A DNA stretch of 64,000 bases from Atopsyche davidsoni (GCA_022113835.1 JAILWY010000003.1:10377501-10441500); one strand, 5' to 3'. Shown: positions 13,403-25,639, counted from the first letter of the stretch. Translations and numbers: made by a program. Notes: a model not told the origin generated them from the sequence alone.

Positions 13403-16400
13403 ATGCAGCTGGTAAGGCAGTGCTCAGTGCTCTCAACCCGACATCGTCACAAACTGATCTAGTTCATACTATTCAAAATTACACTCATTTCTCTTTAAGT
13501 TCAACGCGTGTGTGAAAAAGTGCTTTAATTTCATCTACATCATTTTTTATAATTTTTTTTATTAGTGCGTATATATATATTGTGTATTTATATAGTCTAA
13601 TCATTTATAATTTCTAATCAATAACTACGATGCGATTAAAGAAATTTACGAAAACGTACGGTTAAACGATTCAAAAAACTTTTAAAATCACTTGCTACTT
13701 TGCAAACGCTCACATATACAAATATAATCAAAAAGAAAATCCACAATTTTTTCATCCCCTAAAAAAATACTTATTTTAAAGAAAATCGTTATGAATAGAT
13801 TAAACAATGGTTATTTTAATAAAATAATCAATATCAAATATCTACGTAAATCTACATAAATGTTTTTTCGTTTGAGTAAAATCGATTTCATCCTTCTCCA
13901 ATCTTTATACTCTGTTATTTTACATTTACCCAATAAACCCAATCGTGCTTATAATATATACTGATTCGTAGGTGTTACAAGATAATTTCGTATTTGGATT
14001 GTGTTCATCTAAAAATATTAAAAATCCGACATTACCTCGTATGTGTAATAATAAACAATGGAACATTAACAAAAACACAATAAAAATTGAACAACATTAG
14101 CACAATGGGCTGGTGAGTCTATTGAAAGAGCGTTGGACTGTAATCGGAAGGCCTAGATCCAATCCGAGAAGCAGATGTCTAGTTTCATACCAGAGGCGAT
14201 AAATGAATTGTTAGGGGTCATCATGCATAAACGAAAGTACAGCCTTACATCCATTCGCATGATTTATTAACCATTTTAGTAATTAATTCAATTATCAATT
14301 CGTTTCGTTTTTTTATTTAAAATTTTCTATATACAAATGTGTCTCTTTGGTTTTGTGCCAAAATTGTGCAGGTCAAGAATTCAAATACTTGCTTTAAATA
14401 TGTTATAAAAATAAACGGATTGTGTGTGAAATCAAAAATATATACAAAATAAGCGTTATTGCACCACTTTTAAATTACAAATAATTGTTAGTAAGATTTC
14501 AAATTCTAAAGCGATACCACAGAAATATTTCAATGTACTCCATAATTATAGCACGAAGCTTCTTAAACCATAAATCTAATTGCCTGACAGTAAAAAAGAC
14601 GGTTCAGATTTACGAAATTTCAAGCCTTTTCTATGAAATTTAACTCACTTGTAACAACAGTTTTCTTCAAAAAGTTTGCGATGAATTCGACTTTCATAAT
14701 ATCTTATAAAAATTTAAATAAATGCATAAAAAAGTGCGACCGTTTACAAATATAATTATATTTTTAAAAACTCCAAATTTGACGCGAGATAAGATAGTTT
14801 TACTTCATAGTAACATTGTATTTTCGCAATATAATTTGATTGTTATATAAGCTGTATTAGATTTTATTTTTTTTAATTACAATAACAATACTTGTATTGC
14901 AGACAAGTAAGATTCGTAATGATATGTCACAAATTTAAAGCCACGATATAAGCCGACGTTTTGCGGTCATGAACATTTATCACTTTGATTTTATGACTTT
15001 GTTTTTTTTTTTTTAATTAATGAATGCATAAATTATTATTTTCAACAGTTTATCATTGCCGCCCTTGCGGTGTCATGCGCCGCAGACATCTCCCTCTTCA
15101 ACAACCAGCACCGCGCACCCCAGGGAGCGCAGTCCTCGGGAGGCTCCGACTTCTTGTCCGCCCCCCGCAACACTTACATCCCGCCTCATAACTCCTACAT
15201 CCCCCCTCAAAACTCTTATCTTCCTCCCATGAACACTTACGTCCCTCCCCCTCAGCCGCCCAAGCAGACGTACTTGCCCCCTGCCACTACCCCCAGGCCC
15301 ACAACTCAATACCTGCCTCCTACAAACAACTATCTTCCTCCTAAGAACATGTACTCTCCTCCACCCCCGCCGCCGCCCCAGAACACATACCTTCCTCCCC
15401 AGAACTCTTACAAGCCTCCTCCTCAGAACTCCTACATCCCTCCCGCGCAGAAGCCCGGCAACTCCTACTTGCCCCCCTCAGGCTCCGGCGGCTATGGACC
15501 CACCACCCCTCCCGTGCCAATCCTGAAGCAGATCAACGAGCTGCACGAGGACGGAAGCTACAAATACGAGTATGTTCAACTTTATCCTTACAACTAAACG
15601 GCAAGCATTTTGGCAACATTTTTCGAATCATCGAATACAATGGTTGTAATTTCCCATTGAATATTCTAATCAGATATGTCAAAATAAATTTTATCAATTT
15701 CATAGCAAACCGTAGAGAACTTTATCTGAATCATAAAACAATGCAACTAATTATTTGTGAAGATATTTATTATAAAAAAATTGCAGTATTTTAATATTCA
15801 AGGTTTGTGCTGTTGAGCAATTCGACAAATATTATTGTGTATGTATTTGATGGATGACTATTTTTTCTGCTCCCTGTAACGAATCACTCTCACCAGGACT
15901 TTGACCGGAGACCAGACGCACATCGAGCAGATGGGTCACATCGAGAACCTCGGAACCGACCACGAGGAGCAAGTGATGCACGGCTCCTACTCCTATGTGG
16001 GAGACGACGGCAAGACCTACTCCGTCACGTACGTGGCTGACTCCAACGGCTTCAGGGCCATCGGAGACCATCTGCCCACCCCACCTCCCATTCCAGAGGC
16101 CATCAAAAAGTAAGAACCTTAATAATTAGTATTTTTACAAATCTCGAATCAATCAAAAATTACAAAACCGTACTTTGAAAGTGATCAAACAGTTCATTAA
16201 GTGAATGGTACTTTTTGTAACATAGCTGAATTGAATTTTTAAAAGTTACTTTTATTCAAAATAAAAAGTTTTTATAAAAGAGTACAAAGGGTTTGATATA
16301 TCTATGATAATTCAAATAGATATTATATAATTTATTAATTATAAGATGCTGCACCACGAATATATTCTAACGATGTTTGCATGATAATAATATAAATTAA

Positions 16401-17662
16401 TAATGCATAATTATTATTTCTTGTTCATTAAAATATTATTTTTTTTAATTACTTAAGTCCTCAATATCATCGCATGTTGCATTATAGCTTTTTTTGGCTT
16501 TCATAAAAATAAAACGAAATAAATCAAAACTATATGCCACTGTAAAAAATCGTTTGTAGAAAACACGCAAAATATCCTAGAGTCATTGTTTCGCTGAGTT
16601 CCCAACGCTCTAGAGTTTTCTACAACTCTATTACCAAAGCAGGTTCAATACCAACATGGAAAACAATAGAAAATATTGATTTAATTCAAAAATATTGACA
16701 TACACTTAGCTTTTATAACCAACCACATACTATGGGAACCCAGCAAGACAACTGGTTTTAAATTATGTGAACAAATTTTACATTTTAGTATATAAAAGTC
16801 AAACACAATACGTCTTTAATTTGCCCTATAAAATGTACCAAGCATGCAAAAACATTCAAGGCTATTTAAGTACCTTTACCTTATCATAAATCAAATTCTA
16901 ACTGCTATACCATCCACTTCTTCGTCTACAGGATAATATCAAGGTCACAGAGTGGTGATTTCAAGGTCACTTTATGTTAATAAGTTTACAAGAATACTTT
17001 TCAAGTTAATTATGAGACATCCTTATTTTGAGACCAGCTAAAATTCTTACATATACTCAATTAAAAAATAGGTACAATGAGGTTAAATTCCTTTTTTTAT
17101 ACATATGTGTATATTATATATATTAGACAGTGTCATTTTGTCACGTACATTGTCAATCATATGTGTTTGTGTATTTGAACTTCAGAAATAGAGGGCGACT
17201 TAAACAAAGCGCTAATGAGCTAAGCTCTAAACGTGACCAAGTGTGAAAATTAAAAGTCATCAGTTCCAGTTTCATCTGGTCCCAACCTGTCCGCGTCAGG
17301 GCTGCCTAACTCGTGGTTCGCGAACATCTTATGGCCGTGAATTTAAAAAACCTATGTCCAGCGTTTTCAATGTTAAAACGTGACTATTTTATTTATATTC
17401 TCTCCCTGCACTGACACTATTTTAACTGATGATATTTCTTTTTTGCAGGGCTCTCGAGCAGAATGCCGCTGAGGAGGCCGCCCAAGCCAACCAGGGATAC
17501 CCTTCAGGACCTGCTCAAGGTTACCCATCAGGACCCTCCCAGGGATATCCTTCAGGACCTTCCCAGGGCTACCCTCCGGCGGGACCTCCCAAGCCAGCGT
17601 ACCTTCCCCCCCAGCAGCCCAACAAGCCTTCTTACAACCCCAACTCTGGCTACCAGTACTAA
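13403..17662 (+). CDS. RR-1 cuticular protein A (chitin-binding, YxPP repeats), 4 exons, 318 aa
   Basis: Exons by GT/AG and frame: 13403-13411, 15049-15569, 15897-16109, 17449-17662 (introns 1637, 327 and 1339 bp; phases 0, 2, 2). Exon 1 encodes only Met-Gln-Leu; joined to exon 2 it gives a signal peptide ([17 protein letters not shown]). Residues about 40-160 hold repeated N-T/S-Y-I/L-PP units (NSYLPP, NTYVPP). The Rebers-Riddiford domain of RR-1 type occupies about 206-243 ([29 protein letters not shown]). The tail carries four G-Y-P repeats (GYPSGP three times, then GYPPAG) and ends GYQY. RR domains bind chitin, and Tyr/Pro-rich flanks are common in structural cuticle proteins. The protein is predicted secreted and built into cuticle. 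Codons are strongly C-ending, unlike gene B. This start is chosen because it follows the TATA/initiator and supplies the signal peptide. Exact CPR orthologue unknown. Confidence 0.93.
13412..15048 (+). other. Intron 1 of gene A (1637 bp)
   Basis: Donor CTG|GTAAGG and acceptor TTCAACAG|TTT. A large first intron after a tiny signal-peptide exon is typical of insect cuticular genes and often carries regulatory DNA. It is AT-rich and contains a decayed tRNA-like repeat at about 14100-14250, annotated separately. Nothing else is recognised. Confidence 0.8.
14100..14255 (+). repeat. Degenerate tRNA-derived SINE-like repeat in intron 1 of gene A
   Basis: A tRNA-like head is visible: GAGCGTTGGACTGTAATC resembles a D-arm/anticodon-arm segment with the loop CTGTAAT, followed by a weak B-box-like AGATCCAATCC. 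It is followed by about 90 bp of unrelated sequence. This is too degenerate to be a functional tRNA. The SINE call rests on the head only. Confidence 0.35.
16110..17448 (+). other. Intron 3 of gene A (1339 bp) with nuclear-receptor motifs
   Basis: Donor AAAAA|GTAAGA and acceptor TTTTTTGCAG|GGC. It keeps the reading frame of [15 protein letters not shown]. The intron is AT-rich apart from the paired FTZ-F1-like motifs at 16.94-16.97 kb and a GC-richer part near 17.17-17.35 kb. Confidence 0.8.
16939..16969 (+). promoter_or_regulatory. Two tandem FTZ-F1-type binding motifs
   Basis: TCAAGGTCA occurs at 16939-16947 and again at 16961-16969 in the same orientation, 22 bp apart (about two helical turns). 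The first copy extends to TCAAGGTCACAG, a full match to the published YCAAGGYCRCNR consensus; the second matches 11 of 12 positions. Beta-FTZ-F1 is an established regulator of insect cuticular protein genes around moults. Binding at this site is inference. Confidence 0.55.
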
Positions 17663-18260
17663 GCCGATGAGGAAATAAACGACTGACTACTTGCTATAAA
17701 GGGAAAACACTGAAGATCCTGATATTCAAACACTTTAACCACACTTTAATCTAAAATGTTATCAATAAGCCCATTTTATTGATTGGCATTATTCAGATAG
17801 TGTGCTTTATCAATATTTTATTTTATTTAAATGTGTTTTAAGATTATTTTCAGTTTGCATGAATTTCTTCTTGCATTACAATAACTTTGCTTTGTTCGTA
17901 CGCATTTTTCACTTGTTGAAGTTTTCAATTATTCCTATTTAATTATAGTTAACTTAAAATCGCCAGTATTAGTTGTAGTTTTAGAAGGGATATATGGTTA
18001 GTATTTTTCAAGTAATTTTAATTTAATCTACTTCTTCAAGCTTATTGTTTTATTTCTTTTGCTATATTATGTTTTTAGTATTTGAGTGTGTTTTATTTAT
18101 TCTCTACCATTATGTGTTCAGTTTCATAGGAATTCTAGAAAGTCTCAACATTTCAAGTGTCGTACAATGTTTGTGAATGGTGTATTTTGATGAATGTGTA
18201 TACTCTAATAATATGTACATAGGTATTATATGTACGTAAGAAGTAATTTATTATTTTTGT

Positions 18261-18266
18261 AATAAA
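18261..18266 (+). terminator. Likely poly(A) signal of gene A
   Basis: AATAAA is followed closely by a GT-rich stretch (GGCATGTGTCTC), about 600 bp after the stop codon. An earlier AATAAA at 17674-17679 lies only about 12 bp past the stop and is a less likely signal. Confidence 0.5.
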
Positions 18267-18269
18267 AAT

Positions 18270-20040
18270 AATGGCATGTGTCTCATACAACTCATTTTTA
18301 TTTTTTACAAAACCTACACAGTAACCTCACAATCCTGATCCATTTAACACTTATTCATATCAAAAAATAAATTAACTCTAACTGCATTGCTAAACGCTAA
18401 AAAAAACTTATTTATAACCAAAATACACCTGATCTTCTATTTATTGTGAATAAAGTAACTAAAAATTATTACCAATCATAATTAGCACAGCAAGAATTTT
18501 TTTTTATCTATGAAACAATTCAGATTCATCAATTATGACACTCAAAGGTCAAACATGAATCACTTGGCCAAATAGCATACTTTTAAAAAAGACTTTTATA
18601 AATATATCATTAAGTATTATATATACGATTTTAAGTTATTTTAAAAATTTCTTACGTTCTGTTAATTACCAAATAAAAAAAATGATTTACATACAATTTT
18701 AAAGTACCCATAATCGAATAATTTACATAAAACGAGGGCACCTCACTAACTGAATTCTAGAATTGCCCTATAAAGCGCTAACGAGGTTATCAATTATCAA
18801 CTTCGTTAGGAGCTTGCGATTCTCTAATTACATAAAAATCTGATCTGATAAAAGTTACTTATTATAATAATCTTAAAAATTGTGGGAATATTACGAGCAG
18901 ATAATGAGCAAAACGCATCCATCTTCGCAGGACAATCGTTCACACGGTGCTTACGAATGTTGTGAAATCGTCATGCCCGACATGTGTTCATTATAAGCCC
19001 ACGCCGGTTTTTGCCACATGATGATGGTGATTGAAAGCACAATCGAAACTTTGTTTACAAGAAATACGTACTATTGAAATCATGCTTTAATAGCAGATAA
19101 GACAAGGGCCTATAATAAAACCAAAACATTTCATTATTTAATTTCACTAGCTGATTTTATTTACACTTACAAATCTCAACCGCTTACTCTTCATTTTAAA
19201 ATATCCAATGGGGATACAAAACTGTGTACATTAATAAAAAAAATATTATAGGGTTTAAGGGTAGAGAGTTAGCATGTCCATGTCAGTAGTATGGACGGTA
19301 TGAATACCATCCTCAACCCTCAAAAAACACCTGATCAGATAAGACTCGTATTTGAAAGGAATCTACCTTATTATATATTTATTGCAGTCGGGTATCTTTG
19401 ACAAATTTTTAAATCTACACATCTAAATATTACAAATATAGTACACAATTCTTCCCACGTAAATATTCAAAAAGGCATGCGTCCGTGAAAAAATCAATAA
19501 CCGCAACATGTAGTTATGTTCTAGGTCATTAACAACTTTGGGTTCCGTGGTCATAACTAGAAACGAAATACTTTTTGGTAATACGTCATTCTGCTATAAA
19601 AATTTTAAATAATTACCGCCATTGAAAAAATACTTTATCTTAAAAAATCGATTTAACTACATCATCAATTCTATTTTAAAATTGTAAAACATTGCTTGTT
19701 AACACTGAAAAAAAATGAGATAGATTTTTTTGAGATGATGCATTACCGAATCATTCGATATATCCATGTTATATTTTTAGCATGATAATAAATTTACTTA
19801 ACTGCCTGGGAAAATCAGTTCTGCACTTGCATACAAGTTTAATTCCCTACGAAAACAGTGAAGGTATAGATTTGAATCCCACCGACATCAAGAAATTTAT
19901 AAAGATTTTTGTCATTTAATTTTTGAATAGATTTTTTTTAATATTGAAAACTTAACGCCGTCTCTGAAAAAATCGTCCTGATTTGTGAATCTATGATTTT
20001 TCAGCTTATCGTGGAGCGCTTAAATATAATAAAAAATAGA
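18270..20040. other. AT-rich intergenic DNA, no gene seen
   Basis: Nothing coding. A TCAAAGGTCAA nuclear-receptor-like half-site lies near 18543. A GC-richer stretch at 18.90-19.03 kb has no frame or repeat structure. Confidence 0.5.
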
Positions 20041-20049
20041 CTGTGCATG

Positions 20050-20658
20050 AATTTCAAGAAATATATCTTTCAAATGCCTCTCATCGTGGGAGGTGGGTGA
20101 CCAATTCATCAAACATATTTCTATCCTGGGGCAGTCTCATTAATTCGTACGTACTTCCGGCCTCCAGCCACTGGCACAAATTCCGCATTTCCGCAATTCT
20201 AGTGCCCTTTTTTCTTTAGAATTTTCCTTGGACAATCAGCTGGAGCAAAAAGTGACAAAATAGGAGACCTTCCACATCTTTACCAACATCAAGAGTCAAC
20301 CCATGGTATCTTAAGGATTCTCCTATACAGCCACATTTCTGCCGCCTCGAGTCCAAGCTTCAACTGAGACGACATAACACTTGGTGAATCCCCAGCAAGA
20401 TTTCAGTGTTATATCTCTTGAGCATAGTACTTTCTTGGAGTTATTAAACGTACTGCGTGCAGTCTCAATTCTCACATTAATTTCCTGGTCAGGAAACCAA
20501 TTCTCACTTAACCAAGTGCCCAAGTTTTCAAAGTTTTTATGATTAAAGTTATATTTAAACGGTTTCACTGATTGCAATGAAATACTTAGTTCGGGCGTTT
20601 TGTATAGGCGGTGCATTACGCACTCAGTTGGAACTATACAATATAGGAGCACGAACAT
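20050..20658 (-). pseudogene. Non-LTR retrotransposon reverse transcriptase, C-terminal remnant
   Basis: Read on the minus strand from 20658, one frame gives YKTPELSI, then LGTWLSENWFPDQEI, then VRIETARSTFNNSKKVL and TKCYVVSVEAWT. This is the typical C-terminal part of non-LTR (LINE) reverse transcriptase polyproteins, with a small insertion before LGTW and loss of the usual LLYG before EAWT. Frames then shift. Down to about 20050 the family's C-terminal coding end is still recognisable in pieces (LRIPW, LLQLIVQGK, CQWLEAGSTYELMRL, RNMFDELVTHL). It is broken by several frameshifts and stops and lacks endonuclease and catalytic palm. The clade is not decided. The same tail sequence builds the tandem array at 58.25-59.9 kb. 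Confidence 0.75.
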
Positions 20659-20668
20659 TCGGGTACAC

Positions 20669-20694
20669 TATATATATATATATATATATATATA
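20669..20694. repeat. (TA)n microsatellite
   Basis: Thirteen TA units end directly against the left arm of the fold-back element that starts at 20695, consistent with insertion into a TA-rich target. Confidence 0.8.
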
Positions 20695-20887
20695 AAGGTG
20701 TCCCAAAATTAACGCAAGATTTGAATTTGTCGCCATTTTGCAGTAAAGTTTTAAAAGGCTGTCAAGCTTTCATTATTTTTGAAATATTGTTCAATCATGA
20801 AGACACGGCGTTATATCGTGTAACGCTCCATTTTACTACAAAAATGGCGACAAATTCAAGTCTTGCGTTAATTTTTGGACACACTTT
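20695..20887. mobile_element. Fold-back MITE with long terminal inverted repeats
   Basis: Left arm about 20695-20747 and right arm about 20832-20887 are inverted copies, sharing GTGTCC, AAAATTAACGCAAGA, TTGAATTTGTCGCCATTTT and GTAAA. The arms are about 53 bp with few mismatches and a centre of about 85 bp. Total length is about 193 bp, flanked by TA-rich sequence, with no coding capacity. The end TTTTGGACAC..TGTATA resembles the lone terminus at 63.3 kb. Superfamily not assigned. Confidence 0.75.
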
Positions 20888-20964
20888 GTATACTATAGCT
20901 ATCGATAGCATCGGAAACGCCCATCACACAATCAACCGCGTGATAAGGGCCTCAAAAAAACCTG

Positions 20965-21360
20965 CATCCTTGAAAAAGCGGAAGCGCCCGTCAGCCCGCT
21001 ATCACCCCGCTTCCGGATCTTCCTCGGCTCTTGTATCAGTGCACATCCGGATCCCCAGCGCAGAGGTTGTGCCATTATAATAACATGTTTATTTATCGGC
21101 GGTATCGATCTGCGAGAGGTCCGCCCGAGCCAACAATGCGCCCGGCCGCGGATCTCGGCCCGTCGCGGTCGGCCGCGCGGCTCTTACGACACGGCAACAC
21201 AATGCACACCTTTTTGTACAGCCCCGCACTGCACGGAGTCGTCACTCTTCAGGTGCTAATGGCCGCCAGTGCCACACACTGCGATTCACATTCATTTGGA
21301 GCTATCCCCCCCATTTATTATTTGATCCGATTCGTGGCGATTGTCGTCAGCGATCCGTTG
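20965..21360. other. CpG-rich patch in AT-rich DNA
   Basis: High GC with many CpG dinucleotides (for example GCGCCCGGCCGCGG near 21137 and GTCGCGGTCGGCCGCGCGG near 21162). A plus-strand frame (21031-21375, 114 codons) is open but is low in recognisable features; high GC alone lengthens open frames. Candidates are an unmethylated regulatory island, a conserved non-coding element or part of a repeat. Confidence 0.35.
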
Positions 21361-21500
21361 ATATTTCGTCACTGAGGTGGGTGGATCCATTTTCAAGTTT
21401 GTTCGATAAAATCTACTACACCTATCAAAAAAAAATTAATTCCGAAACCCAATAAAGTGACAATTAAATAAATAAAATGACACGCCACCGCCACCCCTAT

Positions 21501-21515
21501 CCCCCCCCCCCCCCC
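21501..21515. repeat. Poly-C tract (15 C)
   Basis: An uninterrupted run of 15 cytosines within a C-rich stretch beginning near 21483. It is unusual in this AT-rich window and prone to replication slippage and assembly error. Confidence 0.9.
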
Positions 21516-21539
21516 AACACTGTTTTACTGTTATATCGT

Positions 21540-21864
21540 TACGTTAAAAAAGTCCAGTGCTTGAAAATCACTAAATATTGATTGGCCTGGGCACATTGAC
21601 TCATATGTAGAGTATGATTGTTAAAAATTCTCGATAAACGGAAGTCATTCATTAGTACAAGGGTTAGTACACCGGTCATGTAAACCAGGGGATGTGGGTT
21701 CAAATGGGGATTTGAATCCACATCCCTTGGGTTACATGGCCGGTGTACTAACTCGTTACTTCGGGTTACACAAATTCCACACAAATAACGATGATATTTT
21801 TCTGAGAGTTTCTTTAAATCATCTTCTATATATGAACTAATGTGCCTAATCCTATTAGTAATAA
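21540..21864 (+). mobile_element. tRNA-core TIR element, copy 1 (with inverted tRNA-like duplication)
   Basis: The right end (21819-21864) matches the 46-bp terminal repeat of the 53.0-kb copy with few changes. The body shares GGCCTGGGCACATTG and TAAAAATTCTCGATAAACGG with the 54.35-kb copy, but the left terminus is missing. Its centre holds an inverted duplication: 21663-21705 and 21710-21752 are 43-bp arms matching at 39 positions around a GGGG loop. Each arm contains a tRNA-like anticodon stem-loop (CCGGTCATGTAAACCAGG) and a B-box region (GTGGGTTCAAAT). Confidence 0.7.
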
Positions 21865-21869
21865 TTTAA

Positions 21870-24800
21870 TATTTATTTCAAATCATGCTACAAAAGGGTT
21901 TTTAACACATATTTTCCCTTCCACCAACTAGAAACATAAACTTAAGAACCTACCACATAAGACTTCAAATTGTATGCTCCCGAAACTGCGCGCAGTACCC
22001 GGGGCAGGAAATACCGTATTTTTAAACATAGCCCTAAGGACCAATTGTAACATATTAGATAACGAATAAAAGAATCTTGAAATTCAAATTTTTTTTTTAA
22101 ATAAAATGACACGATTCGCTTCGCTTTCGATTTCCGAGTCAACTCCGTACTGACATAAAAACATGTATTTTTACCTGCAAGCTCTTGTCTCTTTTTTACG
22201 AAATTGTGTCATTTAATTTATTTAATTATCACTTCACAGAACGTTAAAAAAATAATAAATAATATTTAATTACTTTTTATAATTTAATTAACGTCCTTTT
22301 GAAGCTAAATTAAAGCCATGAAAATATTGAAAAATTGGATTGAATGAGGACTTTTCAAAACCAAAGTTTGTTAAAGTATTTTTTATTTATTTTTAAACTA
22401 ATCTTTTACCATAGGTTTATATGTAAAATTTAAATTTCAAATAAAAAAGGACACCTAAATGCTTAGGGTTCTAGATTAGTCAGTCATAATAACATCCAAA
22501 TGCCCAAACTTAAAAGTAAATTTACAAGAAATAAAAATATTTTATCCTTAAAAAAAGGATTGTATCTAACTTTTGGCATTTAATTTTTTTTGTTTGGTTC
22601 AGTAGATTTTTCGCAACACATTTTCAAAAAACATCGAAACATCGATTATGGAGTGAGCCTCCTTAACTAAACTATATCATGTATTCAGTCCATAAACTGC
22701 ATACTCAGGTGTAAAATGCGTTGCAAGCCACTTTTATATTCACATTGCTAACTCGCTGATTCATAGATTGGAATCTTTGAACCATAACAAAAAATTTGAT
22801 GATTCCAACACCTTCAATAAGTGTTACCTAAACTGGAATAAATGGTCTCACACTTAGTTTGGCTATTTTGGTATTAGCCAAGAATGATGTGTATTGACAG
22901 ACAAATAAATGCAAAAATATTCGTTGATTATTTATAAAAAATTAATCATATTTCCTCAGGACTACAACTTCCATTTTTCTATTTATACAGCTTTCCATAA
23001 ATCTGGTTAGTTTATTGGATGTGGCTCCGTGTGGCACAGCCCGCATGTCTATGCAGCAAATTAATTCCTATATAGTGTAGTGTATGCAAAATGGATTGTT
23101 TTTTTTCGTATGTTTGTATAGAATACTGGATGACCAGGCCTCGCTAGTCAAATGAAATTAGTTTGCGAATCCATCACAGCTGCACTGGCCATAGTGCACG
23201 GGCAGAGGGAAAACGATAAACTTGAGAGCGAAACTGTTCAAAACAATGGCGTAGGGTGAAAGCATATACAGTATCAAAAATCTGTATATTCATAAGGTTT
23301 AGATTTGGCATTATGAGCCAAAGACCCTGTTCTATGTCTTTAACAAAAAAAACATTATCATGTCTCTATATTCCTATTCAACCTTTCATGTTATGCATAC
23401 CCTCACCGCACGCCACTGGTATTAAGCATTAATAATAAACATTTATAAATATCAAAATATTTTTAAACAAATTTCAGATTTTTCTTCTCGTGATGAGTAA
23501 AAATTATACTACTCTTATCGTCACAGACAATAAATATAAATTTAAATTTCATAATTAAAAAAATTGGTCCAGTGAGGTTTTATGTTCAATATCCTATTCC
23601 GCGTGTGATACAATGAATAACGAAACATTGAGCAGATTTTTTCCACATACCTAAATATGAATACCAAAATTTTATCTCTGGAATTTCCCGGTGGATGAAT
23701 TAAAATTTTAATATACCTGCAATGAGGTAATGAACTCGGTAAATGGCTTGTTACGCCTTCAGGTACGAATTAGGTTAATTTATTCCGTACCCACCTGGGA
23801 GGACCGCTGAGAGAAGCTCTCGGAATTCACCGTACCCAGAGCACGCTTTGTGACTAGCCATAAGATTATGTAAATATAAAATATTTTAGTCTTTTAAGGA
23901 TGTCAACTCACTGTGAATAGCTTGTCATTTCATGACGCTTTTGTATAAAAACGGATTTGGCCAAAAAAGGTTGGACGATGCACATTTTTTAAATAACTTG
24001 AATAATTTATTAAAACTGTCATTTTCAGTTGAATCTAAGAGGTCTATAATCCTAATAAACTTTAGTGGTTAAACGATTTCCGATTTGGCAATTGAATGCT
24101 GAACTGACAAATTAGACTTATGCCATTTTCTTATTAATTATTTACATTAACGATTTATTTTTTGATACTACAGACTTCAACAAAAATTAGTTGGTTAGTG
24201 ATAAAACGCTTTATTGTTAAAAGTTTGAAAATTACTTTGGGAAACAGTTTTATTCAGTTGTGACCCAAACTAAGAATAAAAACCTACACATTACATACAT
24301 CAGATATGCATACTCCCCTACACGAGTTCTCATAGCAAACACCTATTTTTTGTTCATCTCGGGTTTAACGTCGTTCGTTAGGAAGAGAACTCCGTCCGCG
24401 ATTTTCCAGGTATGATATGATCCACAAAATGGCGTCATTAAATGTCAAGGTGAGATTGTATCTCGGAACAATGGGAGGAAAGAGAACGTGACCTGGTGAC
24501 AGAGACGAAAGCACCGGGTACGTACCTACACGTGGGGACGGAACAATAAAGAGCCGACTTGTATCACGCCACCTCCTTCTAGCACTGCCTCCGCGTGAAT
24601 CAGCGTGACGGTAGTCGGCGTGACGGCACTAAACACAGCCTTTGATATTTAACACGGAACTTTTTTTTATTCAATTTAATTTTTTATGAATAATGGAAGG
24701 ATGTTTATTAGTAAAACGTTTATGCTACTTAAGTAGCAATTAGCGGCCAAAAGTTTAGTTTAAGTGTTATTATGTTCAAGTACGTCCTGCTACTAGATTT

Positions 24801-25630
24801 TATTTCAGATAAATTATAATTTACAATACGGCTAATGGTTTATTACTGTTACCGTGATTAGTTTGACAAATTGAAAAATAGCGATAACCAAAACAAAACT
24901 TCATCGAATTCACGATTTCATACATTTTTATTTACGAATACACACTCTAGTAATAAATCTCGTCTGCAGGTCTTGGCAGCCGTTGTCATTCGGTGATTTT
25001 TCAGTCTCGTTAACACCCAAGAAACCACATAATCATACTTAATATGTGACAAAACCCTGTTAACTTCATATCATGAAATATATTTATCACATATATGTGC
25101 TTCGTTGAATATTATAGTTTATAGATTTTGTTTCATAGGTGTTAGACTGCGTGAGGTTTTCACTCCTCCGACGTTTCAGTTCCCATGCTGGAACCATCTT
25201 AAAAGATTTACCAACAGCCAAATCGTCAAAACCCACAAACATATAACACCTGTACTTTCTTATTATTTCACAATGTGCCTACAGCGTATGTTTACGTTAC
25301 AAGTACACAGCCGTTGTAATTGTTTCGCTGTCAAAAATGATTGAAAATTTAAAGCGTATTTTCTATTGAACGGGGTGACCTTCATTTGCGCATTGATGCT
25401 CAGCGGTATAAATTAAATTAGTAAGCATCTATCAAGAAAAATGGACTAACAAGTTTTTTTTCGTGAAACAATGAACCGTGTTAGTGTGGAACGGAGGCCT
25501 TCAGATGAATTTAAGCATTACAAGCCCTTGAAGATTCCTTCGTAGAAAAAATCAAACCGCATACAGACAAACCTCCGTATAATTATAGGCAAGGCAAGTA
25601 TTCTAGGATGATATGAATCAACAGCTGTCC
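21870..25630. other. Intergenic DNA, no gene seen
   Basis: AT-rich. GC-richer stretches at about 23.03-23.26 kb, 23.75-23.86 kb and 24.36-24.64 kb. The last has the direct repeat GCGTGACGG twice (near 24603 and 24619) and the block GGTACGTACCTACACGTGGGG, and could be regulatory. No supported coding frame. Confidence 0.45.
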
Positions 25631-25639
25631 CCCAGAGCG

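Noticed and set aside
15073..15309. Antisense open frame across gene A exon 2
   Set aside because: It is a shadow of the GC-rich, repetitive coding strand (Tyr/Pro codons) rather than a gene.
21663..21752. Functional tRNA-Thr gene pair
   Set aside because: No acceptor stem or complete D-arm; the arms are part of a repeated element and form a hairpin with each other.
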